From: Fratercula arctica
Lineage: Eukaryota; Chordata; Aves; Charadriiformes; Alcidae
DNA length: 64,000 nucleotides
Direction of reading: 5' to 3'
Assembly (NCBI GenBank): GCA_947846985.1
Contig: CANTUZ010000014.1
Span: 4,512,374 to 4,576,373 of the forward strand
A program made the position numbers and the translations under genes. The first letter of the stretch is position 1. Every line of letters starts with the position of its first letter. Positions 27,606-37,047 of the stretch are shown in pieces. Under the pieces are notes generated by a model. The model ran no database searches, was not told where the DNA came from, and saw only the letters and a list, made by a program, of their open reading frames with translations.

Positions 27606-30600
27606 TCAGCGCGTCCCCCAGGCCAGCGCGTGGAGGCGGTGGGCAGCGTCGCGCAGCCGCCCGCGGTACTCGAGGCCGCGGTGCAGGCCGGGGGGGACGG
27701 GCGCCAGCCCCCCCCGCAGCCCCCAGCACCCCGCGGCGATGGTGCCCGTGGAGTCACTGTCCCCACCGTGCAGCACCCCCCTGGCGCACAGGTCGCCCCA
27801 GGAGCCGCCGGCTGCCAGCAGGGCCTCCAGGGCCACCATGGGCGCGTCGTGGCCGCTGCGCCCCGGCCACCCCTCCAGCGCCCAGCCCAGGTACGCCGCG
27901 TCCCGCTCGGCCGGCGAGGGCAGCGGTGGCACCTTCGGTGGGCCACCACCCTCCAGAAGGCCCCGGGATTCCAGGTACCTGCAAGGACGCGGGGACACTG
28001 GCGTCACTGGGAAGACCGGGGACATGGAGGACGTGGGGACACCGGGGACAGCGGGGACACCAGGGTCACACTGGGGACATGGGCACACTGGAGTCACGGG
28101 GACACTGGTGTCACTTGGGACACTGGGGTCATTGGTGTCACCAGTGACACTGGGGGGCACAGGGCTGGGGCTCTCCAGCAGCCCCTGTCATACCAGGTAC
28201 CTGTGGGGACACTGGGGACAACTGGGACACCTGGGGGCACCATGGCAGTGGCTGCAGTGGGGACACCACCAGGGACACCAGGGGACACCAGGGACACTGA
28301 GGTCGGGGGGGGCGGGGGGGGTGGGGTGGCCCTGGGCCACTTTCCCACAGCTGAGGATGGCGGCACTGGTGGGGACACTGGTGATGTGGGGACACTGGTG
28401 ACATGGGGACACGAGTGACCTGGGGACACGGGTGACGTGGGGACACCGGGGGCAGCGGGGACAGGACGGGCACCGGTGACCGTGCAGACAAACCAGGCAC
28501 CAGGGTGACACCAGGGACAGGACGGGGGACAGGGGGGACACGGGGGACACGGGGGCAGAGCAGTGACACCAGTATGGCGTGCCACCAGGGCTGGGAGACA
28601 GGCACCAGTGACCCCCTGAGCCCCTCCCAGTATCCTCACCGCCCCCTCCCAGTGCTCCCAGTGACCCCCGGAGCCTCACCGGTGCCAGGCGTCCCCAAAG
28701 AAGGGCCAGGCGGCGGCGTTGTCCCCGACGGCCACCCCGGTGCCCTCCACGTAGCCCCAGGCCAGGGGCAGGACGCGCAGCAGCTCGGCCCCCCAGCGCT
28801 GCGGGGGCTCCCCCCGCGCCCCCAGCGCCCCGAAGAGGGCCACGGCCAGCGCCCCCAGGTAGCCTGCGGGGACAGGGGATGGGGGGGGGTCAGGGGGGCG
28901 CCGGTGTCCCCTCCGGCCCTGTCCCCCTGCCTGGCACCCACCGGTGGGGTGGTGGTGGGTCATGCGCCCGCTCTCGATGCTCACGCGGATCAGCGTCGGC
29001 AGCTCCGCGGCGTGGGGGTACCTGTGGGGTCCCCATCCTGTCCCCTCCCTGTCCCCATCCTCCCTGTCCCCATCCTGTCCCCTCCCTGTCCCCCTCCATC
29101 CTCCCATGTCCCCTCCATCCTCCCATGTCCCCGTCCCCCCGTGTCCCCGTCCCCCCGTGTCCCCATCCCCATCCTGTCCCCCCCCATTACCCTGTGTCCC
29201 CGTGTCCCCATTTCCCCATCCCCGTCCTGTCCCCCCTGTGTCCCCGTGTCTCTGTGTCCCTGTCCCTGTCCTGTCCCCCTCCGTTCCTCTGTCCCCGCGT
29301 GTCCCCATCCCCATCCTGTCCCCCTCCATCCTCCCGTGTCCCCGTGTCCCCGTGTCCCCGTGTCCCCATGTCCCCATCCCCGTCCTGTCCCCCCCCCGTG
29401 TCCCCGTCCCCACCTGAGGCCGATGGCCAGGCTGCGCATGGCGGCCCCGCAGCCGGTGCCGCTGGGGTTGAAGGGGATGCGATAACCCTCGGGCTCCCCC
29501 GGCCGCAGCTGGGAGGTGCCTGGGGGGGGGCGGGGGGGGTGAGACACCACGCACCCCCCGCACCCCCTGCCCCCCCCAGCCCCTGGGGGGCTGCCCCCCC
29601 CCCGACTCACCCAGGATGCTGGTGGGCCCCGGCTTGCGCCCCTCCATGTCCCCCATGGCGGCCACGTAGCGGCGAGCCAGCTCCTGCAGGAGGGGTTCCC
29701 CCTCCAGGCCTTGGGGGGGGGGTTAGTGAGGACCCCCCCCCACCCCCATGGGCCACCCGAACTGGGGGGGAGGGAGAATGCACACACACCCCCCCCCCAA
29801 AAACTGAGGAGGAGGAGGAAGACACCCCCCCCCCAGCCTCGCACCATCCCCGACTGGTGGGGAAAGGGAAAAGCACCCCATAGAGAAGCCAAAACTGGGG
29901 GGAGGGGGGGGGGGAAGGAGGACCCCCCCTCCCCCCCCACCATGGCCCCCCAAAAGTGTAGGGGAAAGGGGACACCCCCCCACGGCACCCCAAAACGGGA
30001 GGGGCAGGGGGGCAACATCCACGACCACCCCGAAACTCAGGAGAAACCCGGGATCTTCCCGAGTGCCCTGAATTGGGTGGGAAAGGGGTAATTCCAACAC
30101 CCCCCTGCCTCCCCCCCCCCCCCCCCCGCCCCTGGGACCCCCCCAATTGGGAGGGAGAAATGGTGCGCCCCCCCCCCCCCCCCCAGCACCCACAACGGGA
30201 GGAAAAGGAACACAAATTCCCACAAACTGCAGGGAAAAATAGGACGACCCCCCCCCCCCCCCCATCCACCCCCCCCCCAAAGGGGTAATGGCGACCCCCC
30301 CGGTTTATTTTTTGGGGAAATGGGGAATGTCTAAAAGGGGGGGGGGGGGGGGGGAATTAGGGTGCTCCCAAACCCCCCTCCAGGGCTGGTCGGGGACCCC
30401 CAAAAGCCCCTCCCAGTAGCCACCAGTTTGGATCTGGGGTACAACGGGGAACCCCCACCACCCCCCTCTCAGGACACACACCCCCCCCCCCCCCCCCGAG
30501 CATCTCAGGGGTGTAATGGGGAACCCCCCCCCCTCCAGGGACCCCCCCCCCAGCCCAGGGGTACAAAGGGGACCCCCAACACCCCCCCCCCGGGTCCCTG

Positions 30601-30993
30601 CTGTGGGGGCGCCCTCCCCTGTGCCGGGGGGGGTGCAATGGCGACCCCCCCACCCCCCCACCCCCAGCCCCGCACCTGTGGCCAGGCCCTCGGCGGTGGC
30701 CAGGTGGAGGACGGTGTCGTCGCTGACGGGCCACTCGGGGGGCTCCAGGGCGATGGCCTCCAGCCCCCCCAGCTGGGCCAGCTCGGCGTGGATCTGGGGG
30801 CCCGAGGTGCAGTACTCCCAGCGGCCCCCCCGGTAGCCCAGGGCGTCCCCCACCCCGCTCAGCACCATGGCGGCTTCGTAGGCTTCCACGGGGGGCACCC
30901 TGGGGGGGCAAAGGGGGGGTTCAGGGGGGTGGTCACAGCGGGGGGGGGGGGTGCTGGGGACCCCTCCCCCCCGGGCACTCACGTCTCCGCCAT
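27606..30993 (-). CDS. ADPRH: ADP-ribosylarginine hydrolase (ARH1), complete in 7 exons
   Basis: Cytosolic Mg-dependent hydrolase that removes ADP-ribose from arginine of proteins, reversing arginine mono-ADP-ribosylation. Exons (minus): 30983-30993 (MAET), 30676-30899, 29611-29709, 29414-29519, 28942-29021, 28680-28863, 27606-27978. All borders are AG/GT and all phases chain, giving 1077 bases, 358 aa plus stop, essentially the length of mammalian ADPRH. The start ATG sits in GCCACCGCCATGG, a near-ideal Kozak context. Family blocks are [33 protein letters not shown] (metal-site Asp pair), [56 protein letters not shown] and [17 protein letters not shown] (second metal-binding DSDST). Nothing needed for catalysis is missing. 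Composition is shifted to Gly, Ala, Arg and Pro by high GC. Intron 6 contains a partial copy of the start of exon 7. Confidence 0.95.
28000..28560. repeat. ADPRH intron 6 repeat GGGGACACTGG(T/G)GTCAC
   Basis: Loose units of 12-20 bases, GGGGACACTGG, GGTGACGTGGGGAC and GGGACAC. The partial exon copy is embedded within it. Confidence 0.7.
28150..28200 (-). pseudogene. Partial copy of ADPRH exon 7 start, with acceptor and in-frame stop
   Basis: On the minus strand CCCCACAG is followed at 28200 by GTACCTGGTATGACAGGGGC, then TGCTGGAGAGCC. The true exon 7 starts at 27978 with GTACCTGGAATCCCGGGGCC, then TTCTGGAGGG. In exon phase the copy reads YLV, stop, QGLLES, against [10 protein letters not shown] in the gene. 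It lies in intron 6, about 220 bases before the real exon. Confidence 0.65.
29035..29405. repeat. ADPRH intron 4 repeat TCCCCGTCCTGTCCCC
   Basis: Variable units of CCCCGTGTCCCC, CATCCTGTCCCC and CTCCATCCTCCC fill the intron between exons 5 and 4. Confidence 0.85.
29715..30660. repeat. ADPRH intron 2, C-run-rich low-complexity sequence
   Basis: Many C or G homopolymers of 8-19 bases (for example 30165-30183 and 30337-30353) are separated by short unique pieces with no clear period. Such runs are typical sites of assembly length errors. Confidence 0.65.
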
Positions 30994-31129
30994 GGCGGTG
31001 GCAGCTGGGGACGGCCGTCAGGGCCCGGGCACAGGGCCAGCGCTGGCCGGGGGCCCTTAAGGAGGACGAGGGGGGATTGTTGGGGGGGGGGGACGGGGGA
31101 CACAGGGAGAGGCAGCGTCCCCATGGCGG

Positions 31130-31445
31130 CGGGGAGGGGGGGTGATGGATGGGGGGGGGGGGGGAAGGCTCCAGGCATCCCCAAAAAGGGCGCTGGGGGG
31201 CTGGGGGACCCCCAGGGGGACCCCAAAGGGGGCTTGGGGGTACCCAAAGGGACACAGTTTGAGGGGGGGGGGGATGACACACTAAGGGGAGGGGGACACC
31301 CAAAGGGACCCGAGGGGTGGCTCAAAGGGGCCATGGGGGCTTGGGGGGGGGCACCCAAAGGGACTCATGGGGGGGGCACCCAAAGGGGCTTGGGGGGGCA
31401 CCCAAAGGGCCGGGGGGGGGCATCCAAAGGGGCTCACGGGGGGGT
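31130..31445. repeat. Array of GGCACCCAAAGGGGCTTGGG upstream of ADPRH
   Basis: Units of 20-28 bases with CACCCAAAGGG lie about 150-450 bases upstream of the ADPRH start codon. 31446-31900 is unique and GC-rich with no recognised gene. Confidence 0.7.
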
Positions 31446-31899
31446 TGGAGTCCCCGGAAGGATTCGGGGCTCCCTCAGGCCCCCGGGGAGGGTGGGAGCG
31501 GGGGAAGAGGAGCAGCCCCGCACAGAAACGCATTTTGACACCCAGACGCATTTTTGGGGCGAAATCCCCCCAAACCCGTGGTCGCCCGGGGCCGTCCAGG
31601 CCCGGGGGAGGGGGGGGGGAGGCCGGAGCAGAGCGGGGGGGGGGTGCATCTCCCACCTGAGAAAAGAAAAAAAAAAACCCAAAACGAAACCAAACCCAAA
31701 GGAACCCGCCGGGTTCCGCTCGCCAAAAATGAGTAAAATCCACCCACACCCCCCACACCCCCCCCCCCCCCCATCCCCCGTCCTTAAATTTCGGAGCCCT
31801 AATTGCGGAGCCGCGGGTGTTGCGTGGAAAAGGGGGGGGGCAAAGGGGTTCTGGCAGAAGGTAAACCCCCCCTTGTGTTCTAACGCTCCTCACCGGGGT

Positions 31900-32691
31900 G
31901 GGAGGCTCGGGGCGGCTGGGTTTAAATTCCGAGTGATGCCCAATTCACCACGATCAGTCCAATCGCGTTTGATATGGGTTAAACTATTCCGGTTTGGATA
32001 CGCTGATAGTGGACGGCACCTTCAGTCTCGTCGTGCTCGTGAACCAGCACGGCCACTCTCGAGTCTTTGGTCGCGTTCAACGAGGAACCGAAACGAGCAG
32101 CTCCTTAAACAGTGCGGTTTATTTAAACCCCAGATCTATCGGTTCTTAGGCTTGCCGGTGAGAAATACACCGTCTGCAAAGCACGTGCAAATGAAAGTAT
32201 TAGTACACCTATCAACCGTGCGACAAAGTTATAACCGATACCTGGCCTGGCTATAAATGTAGGAAAGAGATTCTCTAGAGAAATTTCCAAGTTTGCCGGG
32301 AGAGCAGTCGGTATAATCTAAGTCTTACCCGAAGGCGTCCCTGCGGGGGGGGAGGAAAGGCTCAGCCCGTCGACTGATCCCGGGAGTCAGCGATGGAGTT
32401 CTCCTCGGCTTGTTCGCGATGGCGTCTTCCCCGGGTATCCCCCCTCTCTCGGGCTGTTTTTATACTCTTTGTTATCTTCAAGGTGGAGTTTGAGTGACTT
32501 CAGTCCTAAATACTTTAATTAGGATTGGCGTAAAATTCTCTCGCTTCACATTTAAAGGTAGAGTTTAGGAAAAGTTCAGGGCGCAGGCTCAAGAAGGAGC
32601 GGTCGCACCTCGGAGGCGGGTGGCCTTTGGGATGGAGGTGTGTTTTGGTATTATGATGTCATTATAATGAGCAAAGTTCTCACAAAGGACA
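31900..32691 (-). mobile_element. LTR-like module (TATA box and AATAAA), unclassified
   Basis: This 45-50% GC island in very GC-rich surroundings begins on the minus strand with TGTCCTTTGTGAGAAC (32691). It carries TATAAAAAC at 32456-32464, a strong donor-like CGGGTAAGA near 32330 and AATAAA at 32118-32123. That order matches U3-R-U5 of an avian endogenous-retrovirus LTR. No gag, pol or env frame is visible on either side, so a solitary LTR is the simplest reading. The 3' boundary and target-site duplication were not found. Alternatively it is a first exon of an unknown transcript. Confidence 0.4.
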
Positions 32692-33043
32692 GCATTTCAT
32701 CAAAATTTGACAAAACGTTGGCTCCGAGTATGGAGCGGGCAGCTAATTGGCAGCTCCTCTGTTCCGTGGTATCGTCCCGTCCCCGTATCTGCTATACATC
32801 ATAAGGTAAAGCCGCGGAATAATTGCATCCCGCCCCGTACCTCGTGTAGCGTCACCAGCTCCTTCTCAGGGAACCGCGGATGTTGTGTCCTTCACACCCG
32901 CTGCGGCTGTTTCCTACCTCAGAGGCCTCTTGATTTTTATTTTATACTTTTCCTTAATGCGTGAACAATGTCGTACTTTTGTCTTTTTTAGCCAATTTAG
33001 TGATTATTCCCAGGGGAAAAGCCCCAGAGACGTTCAGCGATAG

Positions 33044-33110
33044 GTTTTCTTCTTCTTCTTCTTCTTCTTCTTTTTTTTTTTTTTTCCCTCTTTCTTTTTT
33101 TTCTTTTTTG
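33044..33110. repeat. TTC microsatellite running into a T tract
   Basis: About nine TTC units followed by T-rich sequence. On the minus strand this is GAA followed by A-rich sequence. Confidence 0.9.
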
Positions 33111-33379
33111 ACCCAAAATATGCCGAACGAGGCCCAGATCTCCGCTCTATTGGTAAAAATCATGCTGGGGGAGGGGGGGTTTGGGGGGGGAGGGGGTTTG
33201 GGGGACAGGTTGCCGGCGGTGAAACAGGCGAGTAATGGGAATAACGGGGGGGGGGGGGGCGTAAAACACGTTGCCGATTGGGAACGGCTTTTTTTTGGGG
33301 GATTTGCGTCTTTTCGGTGGGATTTACCGGAAAGGGGGGTTTCGTCCCTGCCCCAGCCCGAGGGGCCCCTTTGAGCGCT

Positions 33380-34080
33380 GAAAAAGAAGCCGTGGGGGGA
33401 GTCGTTGGGGAGGGGGGGGGCCAGGGTTACCCCCCAAAGCCCCTGGGTCAGGGCCAGGGTGGGCATGGGGTGCCCCCCCCCCCCCCAAAACCCCACGGCG
33501 GAGGCAGGGCACCAGCAAACCCCGAGGACGAGGGGCAGGATGAGGGCCCAGAGCCCCCCAAACCCCAAGGGGTCAGGGGGCACCCCCAAACCCCACTGAC
33601 CCTGTCCAGAACAGCAGCAGGACCCCCACCCCCCCCCCACCCCAAGCCAAGGTGGCCATGGAAGAGGGGGGTCCAGGAAGCTCCAAACCTCACGGTTCAG
33701 GGCCAAAAGAGGGGCAGGGATCCCCCAAACCCAGCGAAGACGGGGGGGGGGAACCCCCACACCTGGTGGCGGCTGGGGAAGGGGAAGGGGCAGGGACCCC
33801 CCCACCCCACCCCACGGGCCACAGCCGATGCGGGGGCCGGGCGCCCCCAAAGGGCCGCGGATCAGGCCCAGGGCAGAGACAGGGGAAACCCCCGAATCCA
33901 CGGGGCCACCCCGAAGCCTCACGGGCCGGGCGCAGGGAGGGGGCAGGGCAACCTCCAAAACCCAGGGCTCTCGGCCAGTGCCGGGGGGGGGCCGTGACAC
34001 CCCCCCACCCCCAAGATCGCAGAAGTCGCCACCAGGACGGGTGAAGAGAGAAACCCCCCCCCCACCCACCCACCCACCCC
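33380..34080. repeat. Loose repeat of GGGCAGG(A/G)...CCCCCAAACCCC
   Basis: Units of about 55-75 bases share CAGGG(C/A)CC, CCCCCAAACCCCA and GGCCA(A/G). They are diverged, with no open frame of interest. Confidence 0.65.
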
Positions 34081-34252
34081 GATGCCCAGGAGGGGGCTCA
34101 GGGCACCCGCAGGCGCCGCGGGCGGGTGGTTCCCCCACGCTCGGCTCCGGCCGCGGCTCCGTGGGTGGGCACCGGGCGGGCGCCACCCGCTGCCAGAAAG
34201 AGCCGGAGGGTCCGTCGGGTTCACGCGTCAAGCTTTCGGCACAGGGGACTTC

Positions 34253-34458
34253 CGAGGATCACGGGGTGGGTGGGAAGGGACCCTCGAAGGCCACCCAGTC
34301 CCACCCCACCCCCCGGGGACATCTTCAGCTACATGGGGTCGCTCTGAGCCTCGTCCAGCCTGGCCCGGGACGTCTCCAGGGACGGGGCCTCCACCCCCTC
34401 CCTGGGCAACCCCTTCCAGCCTCTCACCACCCTCCGTGTAACGAACGTCTTCCTAACG
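34253..34458 (-). mobile_element. CR1 LINE 3' end fragment
   Basis: The minus strand carries the diagnostic CR1 tail region: AGGGTGGTGAGAGGCTGGAA, GGGTTGCCCAGGGAGG, CCTGGAGACGTC, then GGGTGGCCTTCGAGGGTCCC and TTCCCACCCACCCCGTGATC at the 3' end. It is truncated at the 5' end, as most CR1 copies are. CR1 is the dominant LINE of birds and reptiles, so it also helps identify the host group. Confidence 0.85.
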
Positions 34459-34459
34459 G

Positions 34460-36170
34460 CTGGTCCAAACGGACGCCCAGGGAAGGACCAACGGCGGAGA
34501 AAGGGTCGGGTCGAGGGTGGTTTGGGGAGGAAGAGGGGCGGGAAAACAGAGGAAAGGAGGCGAAAGGAGCCGGCCCCGTGTCACCAGGTGGCTGCTCAGG
34601 ACACTTCCTTGGCCGTGGCCTACAAGAGACCGCCACGGTTCGCCCTGTTTTCCTAATACCTCCATTTCCAACCGCTTTTCCAGGGCGGGGGAGGTCTCCG
34701 GCCCGGCATGGTCCAAGCGCCGGCCGCTGGGATGGGAACGGCACGTCGTCGAGTCTCGTGTCCGTCCAGGAGCCAGAGAGCGGAGAGGCTGGTGTGCGTG
34801 AGCCCCGTGTCGGGGCGCGCGTCGGCGGGTTCGGCCACCGGCGACCATCAAACCAGAGCGACCAGCAAGTGGAAGAGCCGGGTTTAATGGAGAGTCGACG
34901 CCTGGCCAGGGCGGCAGAGACCCCGCCACGGTGCCTGAGAAGAGGATGAAAGACGAGCGTCGGGTGAAACGGGGGACGTTCAACCCGGAGAGAAGGAAAA
35001 GATTGTTCACCAGAGTCGGGGCTAGTCCCGAGCGCGGTGGCCACGAGCCCTTCGACCGACGGCTGCCGTGGTCGGTCGGGTTGCTACGATGGAGGCGCCC
35101 CCGGACCAGACCCTCTTCCACCTGCCTCTCCCTACCTCCTTCCCAAGGGCGGAATTTCTGCTGGGCGGGTTCCCTGGGTGCCCTCATGGCCGTGGCCGCT
35201 CCCGCCGTCTCCCCTTGGCCGGCCTCCCCCCTTTCCCTCTGCCCCCGCCGTGTCTCTGCTGGGAAGAGCCGTTTGGTTACGGGCGCCTTGTCCCCACGTC
35301 GCCGGGGGGAGTCGCGCTCCTACAACAGTCACGCTCCTACAGCGCAACCGGCGTCGAAACGCGCGCGTTGCCTTTGCCCGTCTCTCCCCGTCCGCCCCCT
35401 TGGCTCCCCGGCTCTGCCGGACCCTCGTTCCACAGCCAAACCCCCTCCCCGCACGGGCCCGTCCCCCTCCCCCGTCCCGCGGCTCGGCGGAGCCCGGGTG
35501 GGACCCGGCGCCTCTGGGCTCGGCGGCGGCGCTGCAGCGCGGTGGGTGCTGAGCTCGGACCCCCGCGGCGGGGAGCGGGTCCCCGCCAAGGCACAACCCT
35601 CCCCGCAGCGGCCGGCCGGGCCCAAACCCCGCGTGGGGTTCGCAAGGGCGGCTTCTGCCCACGCCATCCCCCCCCAGGCCCGTGCCGCGGCGCACCGCGG
35701 TGGCCGAGACCACGCTGAGCCCCGTCACCAGCAGCGGGAGCGGGGCCCGGTGAGGCGGGGAGGGACGTCGGAGCCCCCCCCATGGCACCGGCTCCCGAGT
35801 CCCCAGCACGGTCCCTGCGCTGCGGATCCCCCCCCGCGACGGGACCCCCCGGCGCTGCCGGGGTGGCGGAGGCCGAGGCCGCAGTCTGCCCGCACGACGC
35901 CAGGCCGCGGTGCCCAGCGCCCGCTGACGGCGCCCGCGTGTTGGTGACATCACCAATGACATCATGGGTGACATCAGGTGGCCTTGGGGCTGGACTGTGG
36001 ACCCACAGAGGGGACCCAGGTGTCCCGGCCCCACAGCAGCATCCAGGCCCCACAGGGAACCCTGGCGTCCGGGCCCCACTGAGGCACCTGTGCCCCACAG
36101 CAGTGTCTGCGCCCCACTGAGGACCCACATTTCCAGGCCCCACGGGGGACCCAGATGTCCGGGCCCCACT
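34460..36170. other. CpG-rich unique intergenic stretch
   Basis: There is no tandem array here. CpG is dense, especially 34730-34860 and 35280-35930. Open frames of 200-345 codons exist on both strands and overlap, as expected in stop-poor GC-rich DNA. I recognise no protein family. TGACATCA octamers at 35944, 35957 and 35972 form a small cluster of CRE-like half sites. It could be an unannotated promoter or CpG island. Confidence 0.4.
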
Positions 36171-36179
36171 GCTCATGGT

Positions 36180-36640
36180 GTCCCTCGTCCCCGCACCAGG
36201 GTTGTCCCCATGGCCAAGGTGTCCCTCAACCCCACAGCTTTGGTGTCCCCATGGGTCATGGTGTCCCCATGGCCAAGGTGTCCCTCAGCCCCACAGCTTT
36301 GGTGTCCCCAGGGGTCATGGTGTCCCCATGGCCAAGGTGTCCCCACATCTGGGGTGTCCCCATGGTTGGGTTGTCCCTTGTCCCCATGGGTCACAGTGTC
36401 CCCATGGGCCATGGTGTCCTTCAGCCCCACAGTCTTGGTGTCCCCATGGGTCATGGTGTCCCTCGTCTCCATGGCCATGGTGTCCCAATGCGTCACAGTG
36501 TCTCCATGGCCATGGCATCCCTCATGCCCACAGCCTTGGTGTCCCCATGGGTCATGGTGTCCCTCGTCCCCATGGCCATGGTGTCCCTGTCCCCACGTCC
36601 CCATGGCCATGGTGTCCCCACGGTGGGGGTGTCCCTTGTC
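36180..36640. repeat. Minisatellite of CATGGTGTCCCC and TGGTGTCCCCATGGG
   Basis: Units of about 25-32 bases (CATGGTGTCCC(T/C)C, CCCACAGC(T/C)TTGG) lie downstream of the complete lipoxygenase gene. Confidence 0.85.
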
Positions 36641-36685
36641 CCCAAATCCCGTCCCGAGCCACACAGGGGTGGGAGAGGAGCCCCA

Positions 36686-36691
36686 TTTATT
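36686..36691 (-). terminator. Polyadenylation signal AATAAA for the complete lipoxygenase
   Basis: AATAAA on the minus strand in GGGGAATAAATGGGG, about 360 bases past the stop at 37048. It is the first canonical signal downstream. Confidence 0.6.
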
Positions 36692-36839
36692 CCCCGTGTC
36701 ATTGTGTCACCGTTCCCCCCCCCCTGCCGTGGGGCAGGGACAGGGGACACGGGGGACATTGGGGCGGGGGGGGGGGGGGAGGGAGCAGATGGGGACAATG
36801 ACAATGGGGGGGGGGACACGAAGGAGACAGTGATGGTCC

Positions 36840-37030
36840 AAGGAGGTCAGGGACATCTTGGGGGGGTTGGGGACATCTGAGGGGGGGTTGGGGACACGTT
36901 GGGGGGGTCAGGGACATCTTAGGGGGGGTCAGGGACCTCTCAGGAGGGTTGGGGACATCTCAGTGGGGTTGGGGACATCTGGGAGGGGTTGGGGACACCC
37001 CGGGGGGGGGGTTGGGGACATCTTGGGGGG
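36840..37030. repeat. 3' UTR array GGGGGGGTTGGGGACATCT
   Basis: Nine or so units of about 20 bases begin 20 bases after the lipoxygenase stop codon and lie within the predicted 3' UTR. Confidence 0.85.
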
Positions 37031-37047
37031 TGGGGACACGCCGTGGG

